Assembly (NCBI GenBank): GCA_002392945.1
Contig: DGHZ01000001.1
Coordinates: 1-18,934 of the forward strand
Reading direction: 5' to 3'
Length of the DNA stretch: 18,934 nt
DNA from: Caryophanales bacterium UBA3835
GTDB lineage: Bacteria > Bacillota_I > Bacilli_A > RFN20 > CAG-826
The notes below the pieces were generated by a model. The model did no database searches. It saw nothing but the letters and a program-made list of their open reading frames with translations, and was not told where the DNA came from. Positions 1 through 7,098 of this stretch are shown here, piece by piece (positions within the stretch are counted from its first letter, which is position 1; each line of letters opens with the position of its first letter). A program made the translations under genes and the position numbers.

Positions 1-292
1 AAGCAAAAGCAACAAAGCCGATATATGTATATTTTCGGTCGTTATTTTTATAAACACATTTGAGTTCTAAAGCGATATCTCCAATCATTCCAAGTACTAA
101 TGCGATGATCGCGGCTATTGAAAATTTATGATATCCGCTTTGAGAAAAGGAGTAGGCTGCTAAAGCGATAAATAGTAGTGAACAGATAGATTTAATAATG
201 ACTGCTTTAATAGAGTAAGCTTTACATTTTTCATAAGAAAACCAAGTGACAAATACAAAGCTCACTGATAATAAAATACTTGGAACAAGCAT
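1..292 (-). CDS. Lysoplasmalogenase-like membrane protein (YhhN/TMEM86 family), 3' part missing
   Basis: This reading frame was found by hand. It starts with ATG at 292 and stays open for 97 codons to the window edge. The visible part is hydrophobic, with about three membrane segments. The stretch LGMIGDIALEL, about 12 residues before YIGFVAFA, matches the YhhN/TMEM86 pattern of a GD(x)LL core followed by a G..aFf(l)aH helix; the expected His lies just beyond the edge. Known members hydrolyse the vinyl-ether bond of lysoplasmalogen and release a fatty aldehyde. An AGGGGG ribosome site overlaps the stop codon of the upstream aldehyde dehydrogenase gene, and the gap is only 11 bp, so the two are almost certainly cotranscribed. 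The family assignment is from motif and topology memory; the substrate is inferred. About half the usual family length of roughly 210 residues is visible. Confidence 0.72.
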   Translation of the reverse strand, partial: MLVPSILLSVSFVFVTWFSYEKCKAYSIKAVIIKSICSLLFIALAAYSFSQSGYHKFSIAAIIALVLGMIGDIALELKCVYKNNDRKYTYIGFVAFA

Positions 293-303
293 ATGTATAC
301 CCC

Positions 304-1710
304 CTATTTTAAGAATTTAGATAATAATTTCTTTTTCTTATTAGTGTAAGGATGTTCTCTTAAAGATAAGTTCATTTTGGTTTTGCCGTATAAGACTGTA
401 CTTGGGTGAGTAAATTCGTTAAATCCCCATTTGCCGTGGTATGCTCCCATGCCAGAGTGGCCCACTCCGTTAAATGGAACTCCTTTAACCATAATATGGA
501 GACAGACTTCATTAACACAGCCTCCTCCATATTGCTGAGTTCGCATTACTTTTTTGGCCCATTTCTTATTTTTAGTAAAGATATATAAGGCTAGTCCATG
601 TTCTCTAGAAGCAATAACATCTAACAAGTCATTAACTTTATCATCATCAAATTTCACCACTGGTAGTAGTGGTCCAAAGATTTCATGTTGAACAATTGGT
701 TCATTAATATCAACTGGATAGATAATAGTAGGAGAGTATTTTTGTGTAGATTTGTCTCCTTCTCCTCCAAAGACAATTCTATCTTTATATTGCTCTGCTT
801 CTTCGGCAATACCCTGCCAGGCTCTATCAGTAATCATTTTTGGATATTCTTCATTTAGATATGCTTTTTCTCCAATTTGTTTTGTGATTGCTAGTTTTAA
901 TTCTTTAATAAATTCATCAGCGACTTCACTAGCTACTGCAACTTGATTGATATTAATACAGATTTGTCCAGAATTAAGAATCTTAAAGAAAGCAATTTTT
1001 CTCGCTGCATCTTTTAAGTTAGCGTCTTTTCTTACGATACACCAGTTACCAGTTTCTCCACCTAATTCTAAAGCGACAGGAGTTAAGTTTTTACTTGCGA
1101 GTTCCATGACGTGTTTAGCGACTTTAGGCGAACCAGTATAGAATATTTTGTCTACTCTCTCTTGTAAACAGAAGTCTGCAACATCATGGCCTCCATCTAT
1201 AACAGTGAGATATTCTTCGTTAAATGTTTTACTGACTAATTCTTTTAATACTGCAGTAGTGGCCGCGCTTTTAGAGGAACATTTAATTAACGCAGTGTTT
1301 CCTCCTGCGATTGAAGCCGCTACCACTCCAATAGATAACATCACTGGGAAGTTAAATGGGGAGATGATTAAAGTTACTCCATAAGGCAATTTATAAACAT
1401 GGGTGCGAATAGAAGGGAAGCACGCTAATCCAGAGAAATGTTTTTCTGGTTTATTCCATTTCTTCACGCCTTTGATATATTCATCGATTTCCATAATAGT
1501 GTCACCAATATCTACGAGATATGACTCCATTGGTGATCTACCTAAATCGATATGTAATGCTTCAATAATCTTATCTTGATTATCTTTAAGCATATTTTTA
1601 AGTTTCTTTAACTGTTCGATTCGATATTTAACGTCTAAAGTAATTCCAGTATTAAAAAATGATCTTTGTTTCTCCACTAGATTGTGGATATCTTCTCTTA
1701 CGTATCCCAT
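304..1710 (-). CDS. Aldehyde dehydrogenase, ALDH3-like
   Basis: NAD(P)-dependent oxidation of an aldehyde to a carboxylic acid is the family role. The protein is 468 residues, normal for ALDH3-type enzymes, and has no signal peptide. With this start it shows SPFNFP (about 117-122), FYTGS (about 190), the general-base Glu215 in LELGG, the nucleophile Cys251 in NSGQIC, EIFGP (about 343) and a C-terminal PFNGVGHSGMG block typical of ALDH3. An in-frame ATG at 1728 would add six residues, but AAGGAT at 1717-1722 lies inside that extension and 6 nt before the ATG at 1710, so 1710 is preferred. Several cofactor-region motifs are unusual: KPSE is KCSS, GGKSP is GGETG, and the PDY after the catalytic Cys is NIN. 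Both catalytic residues are kept. The downstream lysoplasmalogenase-like gene makes fatty aldehyde a plausible substrate, which is an inference. Confidence 0.88.
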   Translation of the reverse strand: MGYVREDIHNLVEKQRSFFNTGITLDVKYRIEQLKKLKNMLKDNQDKIIEALHIDLGRSPMESYLVDIGDTIMEIDEYIKGVKKWNKPEKHFSGLACFPSIRTHVYKLPYGVTLIISPFNFPVMLSIGVVAASIAGGNTALIKCSSKSAATTAVLKELVSKTFNEEYLTVIDGGHDVADFCLQERVDKIFYTGSPKVAKHVMELASKNLTPVALELGGETGNWCIVRKDANLKDAARKIAFFKILNSGQICININQVAVASEVADEFIKELKLAITKQIGEKAYLNEEYPKMITDRAWQGIAEEAEQYKDRIVFGGEGDKSTQKYSPTIIYPVDINEPIVQHEIFGPLLPVVKFDDDKVNDLLDVIASREHGLALYIFTKNKKWAKKVMRTQQYGGGCVNEVCLHIMVKGVPFNGVGHSGMGAYHGKWGFNEFTHPSTVLYGKTKMNLSLREHPYTNKKKKLLSKFLK

Positions 1711-1716
1711 ATATAT

Positions 1717-1722
1717 ATCCTT
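1717..1722 (-). promoter_or_regulatory. Ribosome binding site deciding the ALDH start
   Basis: AAGGAT on the minus strand, 6 nt before the ATG at 1710. It lies inside the reading frame of the alternative upstream ATG at 1728, which argues for the shorter protein. A TATAAT on the same strand at 1730-1735 would leave almost no leader and has no clear -35, so no promoter is called. Confidence 0.6.
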
Positions 1723-1892
1723 AAACAATATTATAAAACTGATTTCTATAAGATTATTACTAAAGAGTGATTTCTATGTTGCTTATATTTCAATATAAAA
1801 GTAAAATATACGTGTTAACAAATTTAAGAAATAAATATACTTGGTAAATGTTAATGCGCAAAATATTTACGGAGCAATCAATTTATTCTTTA

Positions 1893-1908
1893 ATTTGTTC
1901 ATTTGTTC
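1893..1908 (+). repeat. Tandem 8-bp direct repeat in the divergent intergenic region
   Basis: Two back-to-back copies of ATTTGTTC lie about 40 bp before the surface-protein start codon at 1945. The surrounding 1711-1944 gap separates divergent genes and should carry both promoters, but no -35/-10 pair was strong enough to call. The repeat could be a regulator site or chance in AT-rich DNA. Confidence 0.35.
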
Positions 1909-1944
1909 AATTAGCCATTTTATATGGCAGAAAGGAAAAGAAAA

Positions 1945-4122
1945 ATGAACAAACTTTTTTCAAAGGTTGCCGCGTTAAGCATTGGTCTAGCTATGGCAAT
2001 CGGAGTTGGGGTTGCTGTTGGTTCAAGAAGTGCAAAAGTTGTTAGAGCTGCTGAAGATGACACTCATGAGATTTCTGATTTTACCGGAAAAGGTGTAGGC
2101 ACAGTTATTAATAACGGCGCTACTCCAGAAACCATTTCTATAGCAGATCCTGGCTATTCTGTTAAGCAGGTCATCATTGGATGGACTCATAACAAATCTA
2201 ATGACGGCGTTACTGCTAGTGTTAGTATTGGTGGTGATTCGCTTGGTTCTGGCAAAGTTGGTGGACAAAGTACAACTACTACAACCACAATTGGAAGTGG
2301 CTCAACATCATTGTCTGGAGATATTGAAATTACTTGGGCTAATGGTATGTCCGGGACAAAGAAAGGTACTTTAACAATTAATTCGATTACACTAGTTGAA
2401 GGCGAGAGTCAAGGTGAACAAACCTATACTGTTACATACAACGCTAATGGTGGAACAGGCTCCATGAGCGATGAGACTGAATACAGTAGCGGAGATACTG
2501 TTACAGTTAGATACTGCACTTTTGCACCTGCTGACTCATTCCATGAATTTGATTCCTTTAACACCATGGCTGACGGTTCTGGAACTAGATACCTAGGAGG
2601 CGGTCAATTCTCTATTACAAAAAATACAACTCTTTACGCTCAATGGAATATAAAAGATGTCACACTTTCAAATGGAAGTTATAGTTCGGCAGTTTCTTAT
2701 GTCAATCCAATGCCAAAAGAACTTGATGTAAAAGATAGCAATTTAAATAAAGTTGGCTTGCTTGAAGTTGATACAAGTAATGTGACTTATAAAACAAATT
2801 ATAGTGAGTTTGATATTGCCGCGAATAAATCACTCACAATTAAGAATCATTCGAATGCTGTTATTACAGTCGTGTCATTTGAAGTATATAAATACGACAA
2901 CATTGATGTATTTGTAGACGGAAATACAGAGTATATGCATCATGGAGATGGGTCAGATATTGGTGATCATACAAAAATTGAACTCAAAGTCAACGCAGAA
3001 AATACAGTTGAAATTAAATGTAATGGTGGAAATAATGGCTCCAGATCTCAATCTTTCTACGGATTTGAAGTGTCAATGAAAGTTGGATCAGAAGTAATAC
3101 ATCCAAGTTCAGTTGAATTAAATGCTGAATCAGGCTTTGTTTATATCGGAAAAACCAAACAATTATCAGCTACAGTCTTACCTGTAGACGCGGACGACAA
3201 AACAGTGTCTTGGTCATCTAGTAATACAGCTGTTGCCACAGTCAGTGATGCCGGACTTGTCACTGGTGTTGCCGCAGGCTCTGCTAATATTACCGCTACG
3301 ACAACTGACGGCGGATTAACAGCTACATTCTCAGCTACAGTTAAAACAATATCGTACGGTACTTTAGAATCACCATTATCAGTTGAAGAAGCTAGAGACG
3401 TTTTAGATGTTACAGGATCAAGCTTATCGGAACAAAAACTCTATGTTAAAGGAGTGGTCTATTCTTCTTCATATGATTCAACACATAAAAATTTCACTAT
3501 TTGGCTAAAAAATAGTGCCGGAACTGAAAATAAATATTTTGAGTTATATGCGACTACAATTAGTGAATCTTATAAAACTGATTATACATCTGCAAATGCG
3601 TTAGCTGGGTTAGAAGTTGTTTGCTATGGATATGGACAAATTTATAGCACTACATATGAATTAACTAGATCAGGAAGCGATTACCCAGAAATCCAGGTTA
3701 TTAAATATGACTCTATTACATTCTCAAATGCGTTGTTATCTGAAACAAAAGGTACATGTGATGCATATGAGGATGGTGTAACGTCATATGATTATCAAAA
3801 AGAAGCTTTGGAAAGCATTTGGGAATCATTAGAATCAAAATACAATACTTTGTCTGAAGCAGAGAAAGCTGTTTTAGCTGATGCTGATAGAGATGAAGGT
3901 GGTTCTGTCGTTGAACAAGCTATGGCAAGATACGACTTCTTAACAGGCAAATATCAATTAGACAATTTTGTTGAAGGTCGTACTCCAATCGTTCATGTTG
4001 GCGCTTATTCCAACATGGCTTTAGAAGGCAATTCAACAATCTTAATCGTTATCGCTATTGCTACTGCTAGTACTTTAGCGTTCACATTATTATTAGTCTT
4101 CAAAAAGAGAAAACATAACTAA
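1945..4122 (+). CDS. Multidomain surface protein with B-repeat, Big2 and OB-like domains (paralogue 1)
   Basis: A predicted exported protein of 725 residues. Order of parts: Sec signal peptide (1-35, Ala-rich cleavage region VVRA/A); beta-rich N-terminal domain (about 40-155); InlB B-repeat/Flg_new-like module (about 161-235, begins YTVTYNANGG and ends LYAQW); beta domain also found in the next gene (about 238-383); Big2-type Ig-like domain (about 386-467, with WSSSNTAVATV and GLVTGVAAG); OB-like domain (about 472-587, opening PLSVEEARD); helical region with one Cys (about 590-680); membrane helix (about 697-719) ending in KKRKHN. No LPXTG motif is present, so membrane rather than sortase anchoring is inferred. 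The start at 1945 is chosen because AAAGGA at 1931-1936 sits 8 nt upstream, inside the frame of the earlier ATG at 1924. Likely adhesive or binding role; ligand unknown. Confidence 0.85.
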   Translation: MNKLFSKVAALSIGLAMAIGVGVAVGSRSAKVVRAAEDDTHEISDFTGKGVGTVINNGATPETISIADPGYSVKQVIIGWTHNKSNDGVTASVSIGGDSLGSGKVGGQSTTTTTTIGSGSTSLSGDIEITWANGMSGTKKGTLTINSITLVEGESQGEQTYTVTYNANGGTGSMSDETEYSSGDTVTVRYCTFAPADSFHEFDSFNTMADGSGTRYLGGGQFSITKNTTLYAQWNIKDVTLSNGSYSSAVSYVNPMPKELDVKDSNLNKVGLLEVDTSNVTYKTNYSEFDIAANKSLTIKNHSNAVITVVSFEVYKYDNIDVFVDGNTEYMHHGDGSDIGDHTKIELKVNAENTVEIKCNGGNNGSRSQSFYGFEVSMKVGSEVIHPSSVELNAESGFVYIGKTKQLSATVLPVDADDKTVSWSSSNTAVATVSDAGLVTGVAAGSANITATTTDGGLTATFSATVKTISYGTLESPLSVEEARDVLDVTGSSLSEQKLYVKGVVYSSSYDSTHKNFTIWLKNSAGTENKYFELYATTISESYKTDYTSANALAGLEVVCYGYGQIYSTTYELTRSGSDYPEIQVIKYDSITFSNALLSETKGTCDAYEDGVTSYDYQKEALESIWESLESKYNTLSEAEKAVLADADRDEGGSVVEQAMARYDFLTGKYQLDNFVEGRTPIVHVGAYSNMALEGNSTILIVIAIATASTLAFTLLLVFKKRKHN

Positions 4123-4147
4123 TAATAGTTAATATCAATTAACAACT

Positions 4148-4173
4148 ACAGGGGTGCTTGCATCCCTGTTTTT
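4148..4173 (+). terminator. Rho-independent terminator after surface protein 1
   Basis: A 9-bp stem (ACAGGGGTG with CATCCCTGT, one G-T wobble) closes a 4-nt loop and runs straight into five T residues, 26 bp past the stop codon. It separates transcription of the two paralogues, so the downstream gene needs its own promoter. Confidence 0.85.
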
Positions 4174-4179
4174 GTATGC

Positions 4180-4200
4180 ACATATCATTAAATGATATGT
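4180..4200. repeat. Perfect 9-bp inverted repeat (ACATATCAT, 3-nt spacer)
   Basis: ACATATCAT and ATGATATGT are separated by TAA. There is no T-tract, so it is not a standard terminator. It may be an operator or part of the control region of the downstream surface protein gene. A smaller hairpin, AGCAC-TTTT-GTGCT, follows at 4235-4248. Confidence 0.5.
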
Positions 4201-4250
4201 ATTAGCACTCTCAAACATAAGTGATAGCAGACTCAGCACTTTTGTGCTTG

Positions 4251-4271
4251 CTTCTTCTTCTTCTTCTTCTT
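4251..4271. repeat. Trinucleotide microsatellite (CTT)7
   Basis: Seven uninterrupted CTT units; read on the minus strand these are AAG/GAA units. The tract lies 123 bp before the start codon of surface protein 2, upstream of or within its promoter region. TTGCTT at 4248-4253 overlaps the first unit and a weak -10-like TACACT lies at 4274-4279, 20 nt away. Losing one unit would set a 17-nt spacing. Slippage of such tracts can vary expression of surface proteins; that role here is inferred. Confidence 0.75.
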
Positions 4272-4285
4272 AGTACACTATATGT

Positions 4286-4356
4286 GTAATGCCTATAGGT
4301 GAGATACAAAAGATATTTGTACGCAGAATATCTTATTTATCCATTGTAGGCATTAC
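4286..4356 (+). promoter_or_regulatory. Structured leader or paired operator upstream of surface protein 2
   Basis: GTAATGCCTA at 4286-4295 is the perfect reverse complement of TAGGCATTAC at 4347-4356, giving a 10-bp closing stem around about 51 nt. Inside, two hairpins compete for the same bases: TACAAA with TTTGTA (4305-4321), and AGATATT with AATATCT (4311-4333). The design resembles a switching 5' leader, but no known riboswitch class was recognised. If transcription starts after 4371 instead, the two arms would act as DNA operators around the -35 element. Confidence 0.4.
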
Positions 4357-4371
4357 TTATGTGTCTATAAA
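4344..4371 (+). promoter_or_regulatory. Candidate promoter of surface protein 2
   Basis: TTGTAG, 16-nt spacer, TATAAA. It would start transcription close to the AAAGGA ribosome site at 4379-4384, leaving a leader of about 17-20 nt. The -35 overlaps the right arm of the 10-bp inverted repeat. A promoter further upstream, near the CTT tract, is an alternative. Confidence 0.4.
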
Positions 4372-4394
4372 AAGACAGAAAGGAAAATTATAAA

Positions 4395-6470
4395 ATGAAA
4401 CTTATTTCAAAAATAGCTTCGTTAAGCGTTGGTCTAGCTATGGCAATCGGAGTTGGAGTTGCTGTAGGTTCTAAAGAAGCAAAGGTTGCTAAGGCTGACG
4501 ATTATAGTTTAACATTTAGTAGTTTATACTCTGCTGACACAGTATTAAGTTCAATTGAACAAGACGGGTTTTCAATGACATTTAACAAAGGTACTGGCTC
4601 CAATGATCCAAAGTATTTCACGAATGGTACTGCTGTTAGAATTTATGCCAACAATTATCTAGTTGTTTCAGCTGATGAAACAATTACTGAAATTACTTAT
4701 ACTATTTCAGGCACTTATTCTGGAACAATTACCGTCGATTCTGGAACTTACGCTTCTGGTACTTGGACTGGTGAATCTACTAGTGTTAAATTCTCCAATA
4801 CAGGTTCTTCTCAATGGAGATTTACTGCAATTACTGTCACTACTGGAGCAGCTGTCTTAAAACATACTATTTCATTTGCTGCTGGTGATGGAAGTGGATC
4901 TATGCCTTCAGTCAAAGTTGAAGATGGTGATGATTATGAATTACCATCCTGCACATTTACAGCACCTGCTGGTAAAGTTTTTGATGCATGGTCTATAGAC
5001 GATGAAGAAAAAGCACCTGGAGAAATCATTGTTGTCGAAGAAGACAAAACTGTTACAGCTCTTTGGAAGGATATTGTTAGAGTTGACTTGCCTGACGGAG
5101 AATATAATGTAGAGGTTTCTTATTCGGGAAGAAGCAGCGTTCCTACATCCGAATATTTCGAAATCAAACAACCAGTTGGAGATACTTATTACAAAAATTT
5201 AAAGGTTGAGTACTCTAGTGTTGCACAAAAATTTAGTAATGAATACACATTGGAAAAAAGCAAGACCCCTAACTCTAGAATTACTGTCACTTCAGAATCT
5301 AATGCTGTAATTGAATCAGTTACTTTTGATTTATATCAATATGTTAATGCGGTTGTTGAAGTGGGTGGTGTAGAAGTGTCTCAACCAGTTTCTGGCAAAG
5401 GAGATAATCATAGATCATTTGAAGTTGATATCAAAGCAAAGTCGTTCTCTCTTGTCAATAAATCAACCTATGATCAATCACTTTGGGGATTCACCGTTGC
5501 TTTAAAAGCTTCATCTGTTCCAGATCCAGTTGTGAACATTGATGAGCATAGTTCGATTGTTGCCCAAGGTGACGTTGGAACATTAACTGCATCTTCTCAG
5601 TACGCAACTAACCCTTCATATTCTTGGTCTTCAGACAACACCCAAGTTTTAACCATTAATGCATCTACAGGCGAATATGAAGCATTAAAACCAGGTAAGG
5701 CGACAGTTACTGTTACTATGACTTGTGATGAAGGATCTGATTCAAGATTTGCTGTCATTAATGTTACTCCAGATCACACACTTACAGTCACGGAAGCCAG
5801 AGAAATCGCTGCATCTTTAGATGGTGACGCACAAGAATCAACTGAATATTTTGTTAATGTTAAAGGATATATTACAAGTTTAGACGCCGATACTAAAATT
5901 AGAGCGTTTAATATTTGTGATGTTAAAAATTCTACTGAAAATAACATTATGATTTATGGTGTTTATAGTTCTGATGTTCTTAGAACATACGCTGTACTCA
6001 ATGGTTTTGTTGAATTCAGAGGACATATCCAAAATTACAAAGGCACATATGAAGTTAAAGATCTAACACTTATTTCATATACCGATGAAGCTATCGAATT
6101 TGCTACTTCTGCTTATCAAAGCTTACAAGAAGCATGTAATGTTGGCGTTGATGCAGTAACATCTACTCAATGGGAAACATTAGCTGGCGAATTTGACGGT
6201 ATTGATGCAAATGCAAAAGTTAAATTAACAGCTGATGATATTTCTAACTATGGCGAAGCCATTCAAAATTGGGTTGACCGTTATACTAGAATTGTAAGCA
6301 ACACTGAGTTAAATGATTTTATGCAACTTGGGGTTTCATCTTCTTTATTAAGAGTGAGCCAAAATAGTCTAGAAGACAACAATATAATGATTATTGTGAT
6401 TTCTATCGCTGCTGTTAGTGCATTAGCATTCACAATGTTATTAGTCTTCAAAAAGAAGAAACAAAAATAA
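4395..6470 (+). CDS. Multidomain surface protein (paralogue 2 of the preceding gene)
   Basis: A predicted exported protein of 691 residues with nearly the same layout as paralogue 1. Parts: signal peptide (1-34, cleavage near VAKA/DD); N-terminal beta domain (about 37-152) with a PKYFTNGTAVRIY segment; B-repeat-like module (about 157-225); the shared beta domain (about 227-373); Ig-like Big2-type domain (about 376-457); OB-like domain (about 461-560, opening LTVTEARE); helical region with a single Cys581 (about 564-650); membrane helix (about 664-686) and a KKKKQK tail. The start is supported by AAAGGA 10 nt upstream. At DNA level the signal-peptide and tail segments are almost identical to paralogue 1 while the middle is strongly diverged. 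A surface binding or structural role is inferred; no catalytic motif was seen. Confidence 0.85.
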   Translation: MKLISKIASLSVGLAMAIGVGVAVGSKEAKVAKADDYSLTFSSLYSADTVLSSIEQDGFSMTFNKGTGSNDPKYFTNGTAVRIYANNYLVVSADETITEITYTISGTYSGTITVDSGTYASGTWTGESTSVKFSNTGSSQWRFTAITVTTGAAVLKHTISFAAGDGSGSMPSVKVEDGDDYELPSCTFTAPAGKVFDAWSIDDEEKAPGEIIVVEEDKTVTALWKDIVRVDLPDGEYNVEVSYSGRSSVPTSEYFEIKQPVGDTYYKNLKVEYSSVAQKFSNEYTLEKSKTPNSRITVTSESNAVIESVTFDLYQYVNAVVEVGGVEVSQPVSGKGDNHRSFEVDIKAKSFSLVNKSTYDQSLWGFTVALKASSVPDPVVNIDEHSSIVAQGDVGTLTASSQYATNPSYSWSSDNTQVLTINASTGEYEALKPGKATVTVTMTCDEGSDSRFAVINVTPDHTLTVTEAREIAASLDGDAQESTEYFVNVKGYITSLDADTKIRAFNICDVKNSTENNIMIYGVYSSDVLRTYAVLNGFVEFRGHIQNYKGTYEVKDLTLISYTDEAIEFATSAYQSLQEACNVGVDAVTSTQWETLAGEFDGIDANAKVKLTADDISNYGEAIQNWVDRYTRIVSNTELNDFMQLGVSSSLLRVSQNSLEDNNIMIIVISIAAVSALAFTMLLVFKKKKQK

Positions 6471-6500
6471 TTAATTAGCAATCAACTAATTTAATACAGG

Positions 6501-6533
6501 CAGAAGTGGTGAAAACCGCTTCTGTTTTGTTTT
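6501..6533 (+). terminator. Rho-independent terminator after surface protein 2
   Basis: CAGAAGTGG pairs with CCGCTTCTG (9 bp, one T-G wobble) around the loop TGAAAA, followed by TTTTGTTTT. It insulates the surface-protein pair from the toxin-antitoxin operon. Confidence 0.88.
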
Positions 6534-6552
6534 AGGTGAAATATGTAACTTC

Positions 6553-6581
6553 TTGCGCCTTCCATTTTGCGCAATTATAAT
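6553..6581 (+). promoter_or_regulatory. Promoter with overlapping operator for the HTH-MNT/HEPN operon
   Basis: TTGCGC at 6553-6558, an exact 17-nt spacer, then the consensus TATAAT at 6576-6581. The -35 is also the left arm of a perfect inverted repeat, TTGCGC-N10-GCGCAA (6553-6574), whose arm centres are 16 bp apart. That layout suits a dimeric Xre-type repressor. Since the first gene encodes an HTH protein, autorepression is the likely meaning (inference). Confidence 0.65.
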
Positions 6582-6615
6582 ATTTATAAACTTAATTGTT
6601 TAGTGAGGTAACATT

Positions 6616-7098
6616 ATGAATGAACTTAGACAAAAAAGAAAAGAATTAGGTTTAACTCAAGTAGAAGCTGCTAAGATATGTGGTGTTTCTAGACGTTCTT
6701 TTCAATATTATGAAGAAAATGATGAATATGAAGAACTAAGAAGAAAAATATTAGAGATATTAGATAATGCAGAGAAAAATAGAATCTTAGGTTTACAATT
6801 TATCAAATTTACTTGCGCTAAAATTTTCAAAAACTATCCCGAAGTTAGATGCGCGTATTTATATGGTAGCTATGCTAGAAAAGAGGCCACAGGACAAAGC
6901 GATGTAGATATCCTTGTTGTGTGTCACAAAATGGGTCTTTCATTCTTTGGAATGGCCAACGAGTTGTCAAAAGACTTAGGTAAGGAAGTTGATCTTCAGA
7001 CTGTTGAACAGTTAGAAGGAAGCGTTTCATTAATCGAAAGTATTTTGGTAGAAGGCATTAAGATTTATGAAAAAAGAAACTTTAATTCTACGAGTTGA
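6616..7098 (+). CDS. mntA: Antitoxin: Xre-type HTH fused to minimal nucleotidyltransferase (MntA-like)
   Basis: 160 residues. Residues 1-45 form an Xre-like helix-turn-helix (LGLTQVEAAKICGVSRRSF). Residues about 60-150 form a pol-beta type minimal nucleotidyltransferase, with G84-S85, ten residues, then D96-x-D98 and a third carboxylate at D126, so all metal-binding residues are present. In HEPN-MNT systems the MNT partner neutralises the HEPN RNase by adding AMP to a tyrosine next to its active site. The coding region overlaps the HEPN gene by 32 bp. The HTH domain and the operator-like repeat at the promoter suggest this protein also represses the operon. TGA is the stop codon here, the only clear use in the window. 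If TGA were read as Trp the protein would gain only four residues. Confidence 0.88.
   Translation: MNELRQKRKELGLTQVEAAKICGVSRRSFQYYEENDEYEELRRKILEILDNAEKNRILGLQFIKFTCAKIFKNYPEVRCAYLYGSYARKEATGQSDVDILVVCHKMGLSFFGMANELSKDLGKEVDLQTVEQLEGSVSLIESILVEGIKIYEKRNFNSTS

Noticed and set aside
1848..2045. A 65-codon plus-strand frame running from the intergenic gap into surface protein 1
   Set aside because: It overlaps the signal-peptide coding region in another frame, has no clear ribosome site and shows no recognisable domain.
3990..4122. Sortase LPXTG or PEP-CTERM anchor in the surface proteins
   Set aside because: The region before the C-terminal helix has neither motif; only the helix and basic tail are present.
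4251..4271. CRISPR or satellite-type array
   Set aside because: Only a 3-bp unit without spacers; it is a simple microsatellite.
7096..7098. TGA read as tryptophan (Mycoplasma code)
   Set aside because: All other large genes read through with TGG for Trp and no in-frame TGA. Reading this TGA as Trp would add only four residues, so it is not informative.
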